Positions 9,851 through 20,849 of a stretch of 64,000 nucleotides of DNA are shown here, one piece after another (within the stretch, counting starts at the first letter, position 1; every line of letters begins with the position of its first letter). The position numbers and the translations under genes were made by a program. The notes under the pieces were generated by a model that did no database searches, was not told the DNA's origin, and saw only the letters and a list, made by a program, of their open reading frames with translations. The DNA is from Ypsolopha sequella (Eukaryota; Arthropoda; Insecta; Lepidoptera; Ypsolophidae), in assembly GCA_934047225.1 (NCBI GenBank), contig OW204012.1, forward strand, positions 11,222,001 through 11,286,000, read 5' to 3'.

Positions 9851-9972
9851 ATACATATTATCTTCATTTAGTTTAATAATTATAAGCACATCAAAAATAA
9901 CAATTTTAAATATTTTTGAGATATATTTCAGCCCAGTCGGAAGACTGACCCAGCCCCAAAGTGGGCCAAAAT

Positions 9973-10686
9973 TAACATTGTATAATTGCAGTATAGAAAC
10001 GCGGAAAGAAAAGTAAATCTGGATGTGAGGAGCTCTGAACCGGGATTATATCTCTTTGCGATGGATACATCGCCAAGTGTTCAAACATACCCTGCGTTCC
10101 GAAATAGAATTATTTCGCTAAAATCGATTACGAATGAATGAGGTGAATGGCTAATAATCCATGAGTGAAGCAAATGCGTTCATTCATTCGTATGACTTTC
10201 ATGGCTCATGCGACGGAGGTGAGGCGATGTGAGCGTTGAACGAAATGGAATGTCAAAAATTGTTTTCGCTCCATTATTTCAGCAGTTCAGATCAGACAAA
10301 CCATGGTATATGTTTTATTCGGCCATGAGAGAAACAAATGAAAAGTCGTGTGGAACTCTTCGTCGAAAAGGAAGAATTTATATGTATATATTTTTTTTCG
10401 TCGCTATCTGAGTCTACGTTGAAGAACAGTGCTACAAACTCTTCTTGTTCATCACGAAACACGGCACTTTGACGAAATAAAATAAAATAATCGTATTGTA
10501 TTCTGTGGTAAGAGGTTATGGTTAAGATGTATCTTTTTTAATGCGGTCCGAATCATAAGCTATCTTTCACATCGTTTGCTAGCTCACAAATTACGGACCA
10601 GTCATCGCTCACACTTCCATTCATTCATAGCTTTTATCGATGTAATTCTATTTCGGACCGCACGGATAGAAATTTATTTCTGTCAT
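9973..10686 (-). mobile_element. SINE-like retroposon with 13-bp target duplication
   Basis: The 13-bp direct repeat AGTGGGCCAAAAT at 9960-9972 and 10687-10699 brackets about 125 bp of retroposon, interrupted by the MITE 10090-10676. The retroposon contains GCAGTATAGAAACGC, GAAAAGTAAATCTGGATGTG and ACATCGCCAAGTGTTC. Related sequence is at 52600-52727 and 53463-53645, and the same tail ends the tRNA-headed SINE at 56165-56295. Confidence 0.7.
10090..10676. mobile_element. MITE with TCCGAAATAGAATTA TIRs, TA target
   Basis: Left end CCCTGCGTTCCGAAATAG, right end CTATTTCGGACCGCACGG, each next to TA (10088-10089, 10677-10678). The unoccupied sequence is kept in the related retroposon at 52600-52727 (TTTCTATGTTTGAAC, reversed), so the insertion boundaries are firm. 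The interior has further inverted segments (ATTCATTCG words). Confidence 0.8.
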
Positions 10687-10869
10687 AGTGGGCCAAAATA
10701 TATCTCGAAAATATTTTAAATTGTTATTTTTGATGTGCTTATAATTATTAAACGAAATGAAAAGCCTTTTATAGCAAAATATAAATATTTATTTCATTCT
10801 TATACTCTGTATACTTATATACATATATACGTTCATCCATTCATTCATTCATTCATACATTCATTCTGG

Positions 10870-11415
10870 AGGCTCGGTTGGTGATCATTGAACCTTGTTC
10901 CTGGTCCCTGGCCGGGTCTCCGGTATTGGTTCGGGCGGTTGATTGGATTTCAATTTGCATAATATACAAGGTGACTTTTTGATCATCGTCCAAATTCATA
11001 CTGGAGGCTTGATAAGTGATCAGTATCTTGGATCAATAACAATTTTTGTGAAATTTGTAAAATGAAATTTCGCCTTCCCATAGAAATTCACTTCCAGTTC
11101 CGAGTGAATCACTATGGGGAGTCGAAATTTAATTTTACGAATTTTACAAAAATTGTTATTGATCCATGATACTGATCACTTACCAAGCCACCAGTATGAA
11201 TTTGGACGATGGTCAACAGTCACCTTGTATATTTTACCTATCATTTTAATCGTATATATATTGCTACATAAATTAAATAAACCTTTAATCTAGTTCATGT
11301 ACATTTATTATTTTATTACATATAATTTTATTAGATTAAATTTGACATGTAAAAAGTGCATTATAATACTTACCTACTTTGCGAAATAAACTATTTGAAT
11401 TTGAATTTGTCATTC
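10870..11415 (+). repeat. LINE-like 3' region with TTTGAATTTGAA tail, copy 1
   Basis: Runs from GATCATTGAACCTTGTTC through GGTTCGGGCGGTTGATT to AAACTATTTGAATTTGAATT. Copies: 24255-24545 (reversed), 60840-61300 and 29165-29270 (partial). The A/T-rich terminal repeat is typical of lepidopteran non-LTR 3' ends. Interrupted by the palindrome 10967-11227. Confidence 0.6.
10967..11227. mobile_element. Palindromic MITE CAAGGTGAC, TA target
   Basis: TA/CAAGGTGACTTTTTGATCA on the left and GTCACCTTG/TA on the right. The arms pair almost to the centre near 11095. It is absent from the matching position of the host copy at 24255-24545, which proves insertion. Confidence 0.8.
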
Positions 11416-11513
11416 ATTCTTTCACTAATTTGGTCAGCACACGTCCAGCTAGGACGAGCTTAACATTTCACTTGCGCACCATCAATATCTTTTGTCACTC
11501 TCCAAACCATTAA

Positions 11514-11983
11514 GGCGCTTAATATCGCCAAATAGGTATTTTCTAAAGCCTACTCCCCTTTTATGGCCAAACCAAAAATATTGAAAAAATGTATTATGGA
11601 TAATCAACTTTAGTACAACATATGCAACATTTTTCTTTTTCGTACCACCAAAACTTCTATATGAAAAATTGTTTTAACTGAATGGTGTTTTTTGGCTTGA
11701 ATTCCCTACTGCTCCTAAGCGGCTTGATCGAGTTAATTCATTTATACCTACTTTGATAAATAGATAAATTTGATAGCTATAAACATAACATACGATTATT
11801 CAATCGAACAGTCACGTCCATGTGAAAAGTATTATTTTCTCCTATTTCACCTTATCAAGGACGCAGCGAGCGTCGTAACAGCCACCGCGCATTGGGCGCT
11901 GATATGAACGTTATTTCAATGTCGTTTCCGTTGATATTCGTACAGACAAATATCGAGCTGCTAATTTGGCGATGGTAATCGCC
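11514..11983. mobile_element. TTAA family 2 MITE, copy 1 (470 bp)
   Basis: Between TTAA at 11510-11513 and 11984-11987. Ends GGCGCTTAATATCGCCAAAT and ATTTGGCGATGGTAATCGCC, each itself a small hairpin (GGCGA...TCGCC). Contains GGACGCAGCGAGCGTCGTAAC. Copies: 38288-38754 and 51607-52072; fragments 15413-15570 and 52077-52200. Confidence 0.8.
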
Positions 11984-12154
11984 TTAACATTTATCACACC
12001 ACAAAAGTTCGACTTGAGTAGATAACAAAATGGACAAGTCGTCAGCTAATTACACTATTACGCAGAAATCATGACCTGTCATTCTTTACATGTAGTTCTA
12101 CACCGCACGCTCAACAACTTTAGTTCCAACTACTATCAACAAAAGTCTGTGCCT

Positions 12155-12760
12155 TTGTGCTGGGTATACAAGGCACAAACTCATGTTGTGCAAACATTTA
12201 TTCAAACAAGTTTGTGCAAAACCATGGAGTCCACACGGCACAAACAAGTGATTTCATTGAGGTGCGTTGTGGCATGCGATATATGTATATGTAAATTTAT
12301 ACAATATGGAAGAATATCAACTACATTGTCATGTAACTTTGGCGGCTCTTATGATTGCTGTCAAGAAGCCTAAGAAACGTAGTAAATTGACAAAGGAATG
12401 GCTGCTTCAATAGCAAAAATATTCTTACACGAATTCGACGTAAGAATAGGCAACTAATGAAGATAGTGACGTGAAACTGGACCTGGACCTTACTTAAGAC
12501 ACCTATAATGAGTTATTATCACGTGTTACACCATTATTGGAGAAACAGGATAAAATGTATGCTTAGATACAAGCTTGCATTGCAAATAGCTATTGGAAAA
12601 GAAAATAGATACACTCAATAATATTGTATCAGAACACAAAAATACGCAAACTGTTGTATAAATAAAAGTTAGTGCTAAACTTCACGTCCACACGTCCCAT
12701 TAGCACAAACAATTATTTGAACAGACTAATTGTGCAATAAGTTTGTGTCGTGTAGACCCA
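12155..12760 (+). pseudogene. PIF/Harbinger-type transposase relic in a MITE-like shell
   Basis: Ends GGGTATACAAGGCACAAACT (about 12161) and AGTTTGTGTCGTGTAGACCC (about 12737-12756) are imperfect inverted repeats. Inside, on plus, conceptual fragments read KKPKKRSKLTKEWLLQ and, after stops, DTYNELLSRVTPLLEKQDK. The latter matches the conserved 'ELLxxVxPxIxKQDT' segment at the start of Harbinger nucleases. Several stops, and the whole catalytic part is missing. Confidence 0.6.
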
Positions 12761-13042
12761 ACTTTAAAACACGTCATCAAAAGCAACATCAAATCAAGAA
12801 CGTCCGAAAAGAGGTACACAATGAAAATTAATTTTTCCACGGTTCGGTCCCCAAACACAAAGGTTTCACTGTTGCCAACGCCTCTATTTTAAAAATAGAT
12901 TCAGCTACAGCGCTTCCATTTATACGATGACAGCTTCACATTTGCAAGTTTATTTACGTGTCACCTAGAGTCTTATACTCCGTACTCACCGTATTAGAAT
13001 GAGATATCGTCAGTTCCTCGATTAAATCGCACTGGAACTTAA

Positions 13043-13457
13043 GAGGCTATGTAAATTTTATTTTTGTCACTGTCACTCCAAGCGAAAACTCGCTCAGTGC
13101 GAGAGGGGCGGATTCAGGGCGAAAGCGAAAAATGTTAGTTTTGTAGTTTTTATAAAAAAACTAAAATAGCTAGCAAAATTTCAAATATCAAATCTCTAGA
13201 TATTGTTGAAACACACCTAATAAAATATGTTTGAGTTCTGCATATGGTTCCTATTCGTCAAACGAGGCGAAAAAGTGTGTTTGAAGACCTCATTTCAACA
13301 ATTATTTCTATCGAGGAAAATTTATCCAAACATGTTTTCCAATTTCAATACCCTAGATTATACAGTCAAAATGCATATACCAGAAATTTATTGAAATTTT
13401 CCGTGTATTTTATGAAATACACAGAAAAGAAACACCCGTATTTTTTCGCATATCGCC
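13043..13457. mobile_element. TTAA family 1 MITE, complete copy
   Basis: TTAA at 13039-13042 and 13458-13461. Ends GAGGCTATGTAAATTTTA and TTCGCATATCGCC. High identity with 4011-4430, including GTGCGAGAGGGGCGGATTC and GTGTTTGAAGACCTCATTTC. Confidence 0.8.
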
Positions 13458-13461
13458 TTAA

Positions 13462-14290
13462 ATCCACAACGTTGGATTAAAAAGGGTAAAGATCTATGAA
13501 CTAATTACACCTGTCATTCTAATCAAGCTATAATGTACAGGGTATAGGCCTAAGGAGGCACACTATTACTATCCGTGACCTGTCAAATACCTTTACAGCG
13601 TCAGCTGACGACTTTTCCACCCAAAAACATGCTGCTGACTGGGTTAATCGTCAATCTTCTGTAAGTATCATTATCATATATCCAAGTTCTTAAAATAGTT
13701 TTATTTTGTACAAAACCCTTTAAATATTTCACATTCACACACCGCTACCCAGTCAGCTGACGGTGGTGGTCCATTAGTTATTAATGCTGTCCAAATTCTT
13801 CGGATTGGCTGGCACCTTTTGTACGCGGGCTCCCTAACTATGAAGCAAGTCACTGTAAGGCAAAACCTTTGTCAGCTGAAGTGTTTCAGGGGCAGCGGGG
13901 GCGAGGGCGGGCGGGGTTGGTTGGGGGCGGGCGGTGTGCACTGGAAATGTAGGTCAAGGACTCAGCTTGCAGGCAGCCAGCCCCGCCCCGCGTTTCCGGG
14001 CTAACTATTTTTGTTTGTATTAGTTACCGGCCAAACCAGGAGCCTTATTTTCTAATATCTATCGCAATCGCTTTCAGGTGGATGGTCCAAGGCAATCTTC
14101 ATACAAACTTGTGACAACCAATAACGACGACAGAAGTATTAGATCGTTACATATGAAATTTCTATTTACTCTGGCAGAGGCTGGTAATTTTATAGCCCTC
14201 AAATACTGTACCTACACAAACTTATGTCATGACTTTATGACACAGTTTCCAACAAGACAAAACAGTTTTGATAAGATAACTACCTAATAT
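13462..14290 (+). other. Unique GC-rich block with splice-like signals
   Basis: No repeat family recognised. A run after CTTTACAG (ends 13599) stays open to a strong donor, TCT/GTAAGTAT (13663). A second acceptor-like CGCTTTCAG (14069-14077) is followed by 70 open codons to TAA at 14287 and an AATAAA at about 14322. Between them, 13880-13995 is very GC-rich with GGGCGG boxes. This could be an unrelated plus-strand transcript, a promoter of atos, or chance. No protein family recognised. Confidence 0.25.
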
Positions 14291-15412
14291 GATTACAATT
14301 TCGATAATATAAAAGTAAAACAATAAAACAAGAGAATTGCAACAGAAATGAAGTGAGATAAAGCATCGTCGTTTTACAGTGCTACAATACAACTGGGGTT
14401 TAACGTCAGTCGCTTAGCACAAAGTGCATAACTTAACTTTGTATTTCTTGTTTAGAAGTTAAAAACTGAAAAATATTTTAGGGCGGATTTCACCAACAAT
14501 TTTTTTATTAATTTTGCACTTCCTGTATTGCACGACGAAACAATATAAATTTGAAAATATTGTCGGCACGGCATACGATTGTAGAATTTTACCCCCATAT
14601 AAATATAAAGTATTAAAGTATTTTAAATAAAGTATTAAAATTATAGTGCAAAGTATTAATTTTTATGCTGAGCCTCTTATATTGGGAAACGTTATTTTTA
14701 TAGATCATTTATATTTTACATATATCCCTACAAAATTGTCAACACTCTACTAAAGAAGAATATTAGTTATCGATATACTTAATAAAATCAGACTACAACA
14801 CTATAAAGTATCTCATATCTTTAAAATCCTGACTAGCTTTTGTTTTTATAGAGTTTAAGTTATGAACAATGTAACTAAACTCGTTTAGTTCAAGTTGAAC
14901 TCAGTTTAGACACTTAACTGAGTTTAAAGCATTTCACTTACATGAACTGAACGCAGTTTAAGCTAAACGGAGTTTAAAATCTGAACGCCCGATTTTGGCC
15001 GGTTAAGCTCTTAAACTGAGTTAGCGATTTTTACTACCTGAGCGACCCAAATCAGCGACTTGAGCCATTAAACATCTATCAACCCATTGTGATTGCGACT
15101 TAAGGCGAATGGATACGCCAACTGCAATTTGGACCTGTCTTTGAAGGCCTACTCCTCCCACACGGGTGGTCCAAAAACTTTCATAAAAATATGTGATAGG
15201 CATTATAGAGCCAAAAATAAATTTTAAGTTTCATAAACTGTTTTTCTATTGTAAGTTTTGACAAAAAAAATCGAAAGTCATCGAAAGTTTCACATGATTA
15301 ACACAAGAATTCTCTAACTCCTTCCAAACGCCTAAAGCGATTTTAATTATTATTTCACCATATTATAGGAAATTTTTAGATCTAAAAAATTTAAGTTCAA
15401 ATTTTTTTTTCC
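14291..15412. other. AT-rich unassigned DNA with degenerate AACTGAGTTTA words
   Basis: Mostly unassigned AT-rich sequence. 14395-14455 resembles 38045-38110 (reversed; GCATAACTTAACTTTG). In 14850-15030 the word AACTGAGTTTA and its complement recur in degenerate form at least six times. Confidence 0.35.
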
Positions 15413-15570
15413 GTTCGTGGCATCCATGTGAAAAGTATTATTTTATCCTATTTTGCGCTAGCCGGAGACGCAGTGGTTGTCGTAACAGCCACTTTTCAAG
15501 GCACGCTGAAATAAACATTATCTCAATGTCATTTCCGTTGATATTTGTACCGACAAACATCCGCTCTTAA
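15413..15570 (+). mobile_element. TTAA family 2 fragment
   Basis: Contains CATGTGAAAAGTATTATTTT, GTCGTAACAGCCAC and ATGTCATTTCCGTTGATATT as in 11514-11983, but both termini are missing. Confidence 0.55.
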
Positions 15571-15737
15571 CTAAATGCTAAGTTGTTACGTACGTAACTT
15601 GAACAAAGTGTAATCAAATCAGCTGTTTTCTGACGTAAAAAAACGTGCAATACGTGAAACGTAGCAATCACTATTGCAATAGAAGTCGCAGTTGCATAGC
15701 AAGGTTGCCAATCATAATGTATATTTTCATCGTACAT

Positions 15738-16095
15738 CCATCCATCCATCAGCCTAGTTCGTCCACTGCTGGACATAAGCCTTTCCAGGACTTTGCCACT
15801 CCCGGCGGTCATCCTGGAAGAATTGGCCATACTCACACACGCTGGGCAAGCGGGTTGGTGAGCGCGGTGCCGGAACCCAGTGACGCCGCTGCCCGTCACC
15901 AGTCTGTGCCATATAAGGCCCGGCTATTAGGGATGGATATACCGCCATCCATCGGTCCCAGGCACGGTGGGCCTCTTGTTTTTTTGCCTGTGAGCTGTCC
16001 TCATACTCTCCCCCGAATTACTTCGAGGGGGTCTCCAAGTAAGATGGTGGTACCTCCACAGTCGAGCCCGCCATCAGCTCTACCACCTGTCCTCG
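15738..16095 (+). repeat. Family A repeat, longest uninterrupted copy
   Basis: From CATCCATCCATCAGCC to TCTACCACCTGTCC, including CTCCCGGCGGTCATCC, GGCCCGGCTATTAGGG and CTTCGAGGGGGTCTCC. The 174-codon plus-strand ORF through it (15645-16169) recurs only because the DNA is repetitive. Confidence 0.7.
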
Positions 16096-16192
16096 TACAT
16101 AAGCAGATAAAATGTGATAAAACAAAAAAAAGGCATATAAGTCTATTAAATTTAAGACGTTTTACATAACTTTTGCAAGTTTACTGTAAAAT

Positions 16193-16402
16193 AAAACATC
16201 ACTTTGTATTAAAAATGTTTAAATTAACACAAGTAAAATAACAAAAAAACTAAATTTGCTTAGAAGTACGAAATTTCCAAGTAAGTAACTAAGTCCTATA
16301 AAACATCACTTCGTCTTGAAAATGTTTTATTAAACACAAGTAAAATAACAAAAAAAACTAAATTTGCTTAGAAGTACGAAATTTTTAAGTAAGTAACTAA
16401 GT
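16193..16402. repeat. Tandem duplication, about 105-bp unit x2
   Basis: AAACATCACTT...AAGTAACTAAGT occurs twice in tandem (16193-16294 and 16300-16402), with small differences. Unit borders sit in AT-rich sequence. No coding content. Confidence 0.75.
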
Positions 16403-17045
16403 GCTAAGCAACTTCTAGTCTTCGTTTACATATCATTGGAAACTACTTAGTGGTTTGTAGTGATTTCATGACCGATGATGCCTGCGTTGAAAAATCATGT
16501 TATAAATTTCCGGATATCAAAATCTCGTAATTATTATTATTAACTTTTTAATTGTACAGTGAATTGGATTCATCATCATCATTATTTATTCATGAAACAA
16601 TAAACATTGTATTTGAATTTGAATTTTCTAAATCTAAAACTTGAAACTAAAAACAGAGATAAGTTTTCTCCTTTCTTTTTCGCTGAATCACCGTTTTTAG
16701 GGTACTTGTAAAACCCTAGCTAACAGAACACGCGGTCCAACCCTGAGAAAACATCCATAGTGTCTAAATTTCCAGAAGCCAGGCTATCAATTGACATACC
16801 CCTCGCAACCCTCAGATTTTTTGCGTTTACGCAGTAAGCTAACCAAATATAAACTTTCTTTTGGGACACCTTGTACAACAAGTTACTGCTAACAAAACAC
16901 GACCTAAAACTAAACCCGGAACCAATGAACGGCCGTCCGTCAGTTTTTTACTTAACTCGCAAGGCGCGTGGCGTTCGCCATTTGTTTTTAAATTCCGTTG
17001 TTACATAAAAATTTAAATTTACAATAACATGTTACCATAAGTTAT
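16403..17045. other. AT-rich unassigned DNA
   Basis: Around 16590-16630 a short AATAAACATT...TTTGAATTTGAATTTT tail looks like a LINE 3' end. Nothing else can be supported. Confidence 0.35.
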
Positions 17046-17425
17046 TTTTCAATGCATGTGCTCGTAAAGGCCCACGTTTTATGCATCAAAACCGAACAGA
17101 AAGTCGATTATTTTGCCCTAGGGCTTTATTATTATTTATTTTTTTCAATTCATTTGCAATGGTTGGCTAACCTGCAGCCTTTCCTGTGTACCATAAATGT
17201 CATACTTTTTTTTCCACTGTTTAACGGCTCTGGATACCTAGTCCTTTTGAGCCAATTACAATTTAAAGTTCACAAAATTACATTTATTTTATTTCCTCAC
17301 ACTATGCATTGAAAAACGTAGTATGATACACGGGCGTAAGAGCAATAAATTACTCGGTTACGTTTAAAACACTCGCTACGCTCGTAATTTATTCCTTTGC
17401 GCCCTAGTAGCATAAACTACTATTA
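17046..17425 (+). mobile_element. TTTTTCAATGCA-family repeat, complete copy
   Basis: TTTTTCAATGCATGTGCTC at the left returns as CACTATGCATTGAAAAA (about 17300-17316). A second module follows: ACACGGGCGTAAGAGC, ACTCGCTACGCTCG, TAGTAGCATAAACTACTA. The order is the same at 48852-49265 and 62049-62415, and reversed at 28225-28613. Confidence 0.7.
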
Positions 17426-17659
17426 CCACGTAATACATAATATGTTGAATTCCCATCAAGTTTGTAGACTAAACTTTTGTAGATTTTGTGACCACATAAA
17501 ACACATATTGCAAAGTAGACGATTTTGGAACAATATTGTTTTGGCTTCTACATTTACTTACGTAATAATTAATTAAATTATTCAAATGGACGTTTTTAAT
17601 AGTGTAGCTTACCAATAGAATTAAGAGCGGTTTCGCAACCGGATTGTGGAAAACCCGCC

Positions 17660-18078
17660 TGTTCACGCTAAAAAGCGTGACGTCAGCGCATGCGCAGAAA
17701 GGGTGACTCGCGACGGAATCGAGTCCTGCGCTGACCGCCGCTCGCTCGGTCTGTTCGGATCGACGAGCCTCTCAAGGCGCACGCGCGCGCGCCCGCGCAG
17801 CCGACAGCTCTAAACAATAGACATTCGCGTCAGCACAAACAATATCGCGTACCTAAAGTGTAGTGTTAATACAAGTGCTGTGTACATCACTCAAACCAGG
17901 ACATTCAATACATCCCTGCACAGACGCCAGCTCAACTAGCCAACAAGAAGGCTCAGCACGTCACCGCATCTCCCGTCGGCCCGTCCACAGACATCATCAA
18001 AGGTCAGTCAGTTTACCCACAATCTTTTTCTTATCCTGTCTGCTCTCCCACTCAAATTCCATCAGCCCTGCATCCTGT
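17660..18078 (+). repeat. 5' LTR of the BEL/Pao element
   Basis: Starts TGTTCACGCTAAAAAGCG and ends CAGCCCTGCATCCTGT. By eye it is identical, base for base and without indels, to 20128-20546. GC-rich core with an alternating CG run (ACGCGCGCGCGCCCGCGC). Identity implies a young insertion or recent conversion. Confidence 0.9.
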
Positions 18079-19262
18079 AGCCAGCGGCTACATTTTTGGT
18101 CCTTCGGCCGGATCGAATTCTGGTCCTTACAGTCCATTTTCACAATTTTGGCCCTTCAAACCGCTACTGAACCAGCCCTCGTCGAGTTACTACAGTCCAT
18201 TTTCACCCGGTTACATATTTTGCCCCCTTTCCCGGCAAAAAATATTTTGTGGTTTCGAATACCTATCGCGGGTAGATAATTAGAACCGCCGCCTGGAACA
18301 TTCCATTTATCGGTTAGAACCGACCCCCCCACGCCCCTTTACAGAATAACTCATTTTCATCACGGTTGTAATTATTGTTCAGCTCAGATAATATAATTAT
18401 ATCCATTCGGCCCAATTGTTTATTACAGTCCACTATATTTCTTTATTAAACCCCCCCCGTCACTTCCAGGGATTAATTATCAGCCCTTATAAACCCCATA
18501 CGTAAAATTAATTAAACTCAAAGTCAGCATTTTGCTCAACATTTTTTACATGTAATTCCCGACCCAATCTTTTCAAATGTTCTCGAAGTGATTCAACTTT
18601 GCTCGTTAATACATAGTTCACATTTTAGTTTCATATCGTGTTACAACGTTTTGAGTACCTACACTTCACTTTGTTTTCTATCGCGCGAAGAGGTGCAAAT
18701 CTACCCACTGTCAAAGATAGTTCTCGTATCTTGCGAGATATTTTTTGTGAGAGTATAAATTCGCTTTATTTCGTGCATATACATACGTATTACGTATATT
18801 ACTAAAGCGTGATTTCATCATTAGTTTGTCCGCTCATTTAGATCCGATTTCGGCTAGGTATTTTATTATATAAATAGAATAGCAAACGTGTAAGCGGGAA
18901 GTAGCATAATAACATAAAAGTGAACAAGTTCATCGGCCCTTTTCGATATTTTTGTGTTGCGGTAATCTCACGTCGCAGTAATAGTATTCCGGTCAGTTTT
19001 ATCCTGATATTGTCTGCTTTTTATAGTAAATTTTTTTTTTGTTTTTTCATCTCATCTCTGCTTTTATTGTTTATGGTACACATATAGGGTGTTCCACGTT
19101 GGTTTATCAGCTCATATACAGGTTGTTTAAAAAAAATTTTTTCTTCTCTGTCGTGTTTATTTGAGAGTTCCGTGTTCCGTTTGAACATAGCCTTTGTTAT
19201 TTCGGCCCGCGCAAGTTACAAGCTATCCGCACGTTGGAGTTGGTAGCGCTCAAGTTTTAATA

Positions 19263-19480
19263 ACTCATTTTCACTCACACATTCAATCAGCACATATAGA
19301 CACACTCAGCTCATTTTCACTCACACATTCAATCAGCACATATAGACACACTCAGCTCATTTTCACTCACACATTCACTCATCAGATACACATTCAGCTC
19401 ATTTTCACTCTATGAAACCAGCACTCAGTCATCACACACACACTCATCACATACACACTCAGTTCATTTTCACTCAATGA
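19263..19480 (+). repeat. Minisatellite in the retrotransposon interior
   Basis: A unit of about 45 bp (CTCATTTTCACTCACACATT ... GACACACTCAG) is repeated twice perfectly and then degenerates through two to three shorter, CACA-rich units up to the start of the pol remnant. Confidence 0.8.
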
Positions 19481-20139
19481 CTCCAGCTCCAACAGAGAAT
19501 TCTTGTAACTCCGCACAACGTGTAGTGAACGTCACTAACACACCAATAATAGCAGACGTACATGGTCAATTTCACTCAGCACGAGCCCTGTTAGGTTTTA
19601 TCTCACGTCGCGGTACTCCAGTTCTCATTCGCTCAGACTGCGGCACAAACTATGATGCAATCACTCACAAGCTCGCGAATCAGCACATAACTTGGTTCGG
19701 CGCTCTGCACGAAATAATACTCAACTCAAGACCCCTCTGCCCGATTTCATCCGACCCTACGGACTTTGAACCTCTCACGGCCGGACATTTCATTATTGGT
19801 CGTCCACTCACCGCTCTACCTGAGCAGTCTTTTGACGACAGACCCATATCTGCTCTTAAACGGTTTCAACTCATTCAAGCGCTCTCTCAGCGTTTTTTGA
19901 CTCTCTGGTCCAGATCCTACCTCCATACCCTGCAAACCCGCTCCAAATAGCTCTCCCCTTCTTCCCCTCCTCAAGTGGGTGAACTGGTCCTCATCAAAGA
20001 GGATGACCTGCCTCCGCTCCAATGGAAGTTGGGGAGAATTCTCCGCACAATGCCTGGCAAGGATGGAGTGATCCAAGTTGTGGATCTGGACACAGCCCAT
20101 GGAGCCGCAGCCCCGGCCCCCCCAGGATGTTCACGCTAA
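19477..20139 (+). pseudogene. BEL/Pao pol remnant: integrase stub plus C-terminal domain
   Basis: One frame throughout. It starts MTPAPTENSCNSAQR, then GFISRRGTPVLIRSDCGTNY, the integrase strand with its second catalytic Asp. This jumps directly to GALHEIILNSRPLCPISSDP, DFEPLTAGHFIIGRPLTALP and LWSRSYLHTLQ, the post-integrase domain (DUF5641) of Pao elements. About 100 residues including the catalytic Glu are missing. A TAG at 19948-19950 interrupts the frame; the text continues as VGELVLIKEDDLPPLQWKLG and runs into the 3' LTR. Confidence 0.85.
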
Positions 20140-20546
20140 AAAGCGTGACGTCAGCGCATGCGCAGAAAGGGTGACTCGCGACGGAATCGAGTCCTGCGCT
20201 GACCGCCGCTCGCTCGGTCTGTTCGGATCGACGAGCCTCTCAAGGCGCACGCGCGCGCGCCCGCGCAGCCGACAGCTCTAAACAATAGACATTCGCGTCA
20301 GCACAAACAATATCGCGTACCTAAAGTGTAGTGTTAATACAAGTGCTGTGTACATCACTCAAACCAGGACATTCAATACATCCCTGCACAGACGCCAGCT
20401 CAACTAGCCAACAAGAAGGCTCAGCACGTCACCGCATCTCCCGTCGGCCCGTCCACAGACATCATCAAAGGTCAGTCAGTTTACCCACAATCTTTTTCTT
20501 ATCCTGTCTGCTCTCCCACTCAAATTCCATCAGCCCTGCATCCTGT
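20128..20546 (+). repeat. 3' LTR of the BEL/Pao element
   Basis: Identical to 17660-18078 (constant offset 2468, no indel). The sequence after it (from CTGACCTGAGG) does not match the sequence after the first LTR, which fixes the right boundary. Confidence 0.9.
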
Positions 20547-20849
20547 CTGACCTGAGGAAGTTCTGAACTTCAATGAGCTGATTCCTAGCACCTACATAAA
20601 GGTTCTAATTAATCGAAACAGGACACTTAAATTCAAAATTCACTCAATAGTTATTCAACAAAACCTCATTACCTATGTATTGTGTATGCTGCCATCGCAA
20701 AATTTCCATAAATTTCTGTAAATCAGAATTTCAAAAATTTTGAATTAAAAAAATAAAAAGTAAACATTTAAGCATGTAACATGTTATTTTATTTTAAATT
20801 GAAATTTTTGAAATTTTGGTTTACAGAAACCAATGGAAATTTGGCGATG

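Larger units (their letters stand above)
9872..10757. mobile_element. Palindromic element, outer layer of a three-deep nest
   Basis: The arms TAATAATTATAAGCACATC / GATGTGCTTATAATTATTA (9874-9892 and 10733-10751) pair inward through AAAATAACAATTTAAA-type sequence to about 9945 and 10690. Between the arms lie a retroposon (9973-10686) and, within that, a MITE (10090-10676). Confidence 0.65.
17660..20546 (+). mobile_element. BEL/Pao LTR retrotransposon, deletion derivative
   Basis: Two identical 419-bp direct repeats (17660-18078 and 20128-20546) bracket 2.05 kb. Only the end of pol survives (19477-20139). Gag, protease, RT and RNase H are absent, and 18079-19260 is non-coding AT-rich sequence with degraded motifs. 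It lies inside the left arm of the palindrome 17625-21141. No clear target duplication could be read. Confidence 0.85.

Noticed and set aside
15645..16169. 174-codon plus-strand ORF
   Set aside because: Almost entirely family A repeat. Other copies break the frame, so the length comes from the GC-rich repeat rather than coding.
17863..18279. 138-codon ORF starting in the LTR
   Set aside because: Identical text appears in the second LTR (20331-20555) because the LTRs are identical; no gag-like features.
19263..19480. CRISPR-like array
   Set aside because: Units are tandem without unique spacers, inside a eukaryotic retrotransposon.
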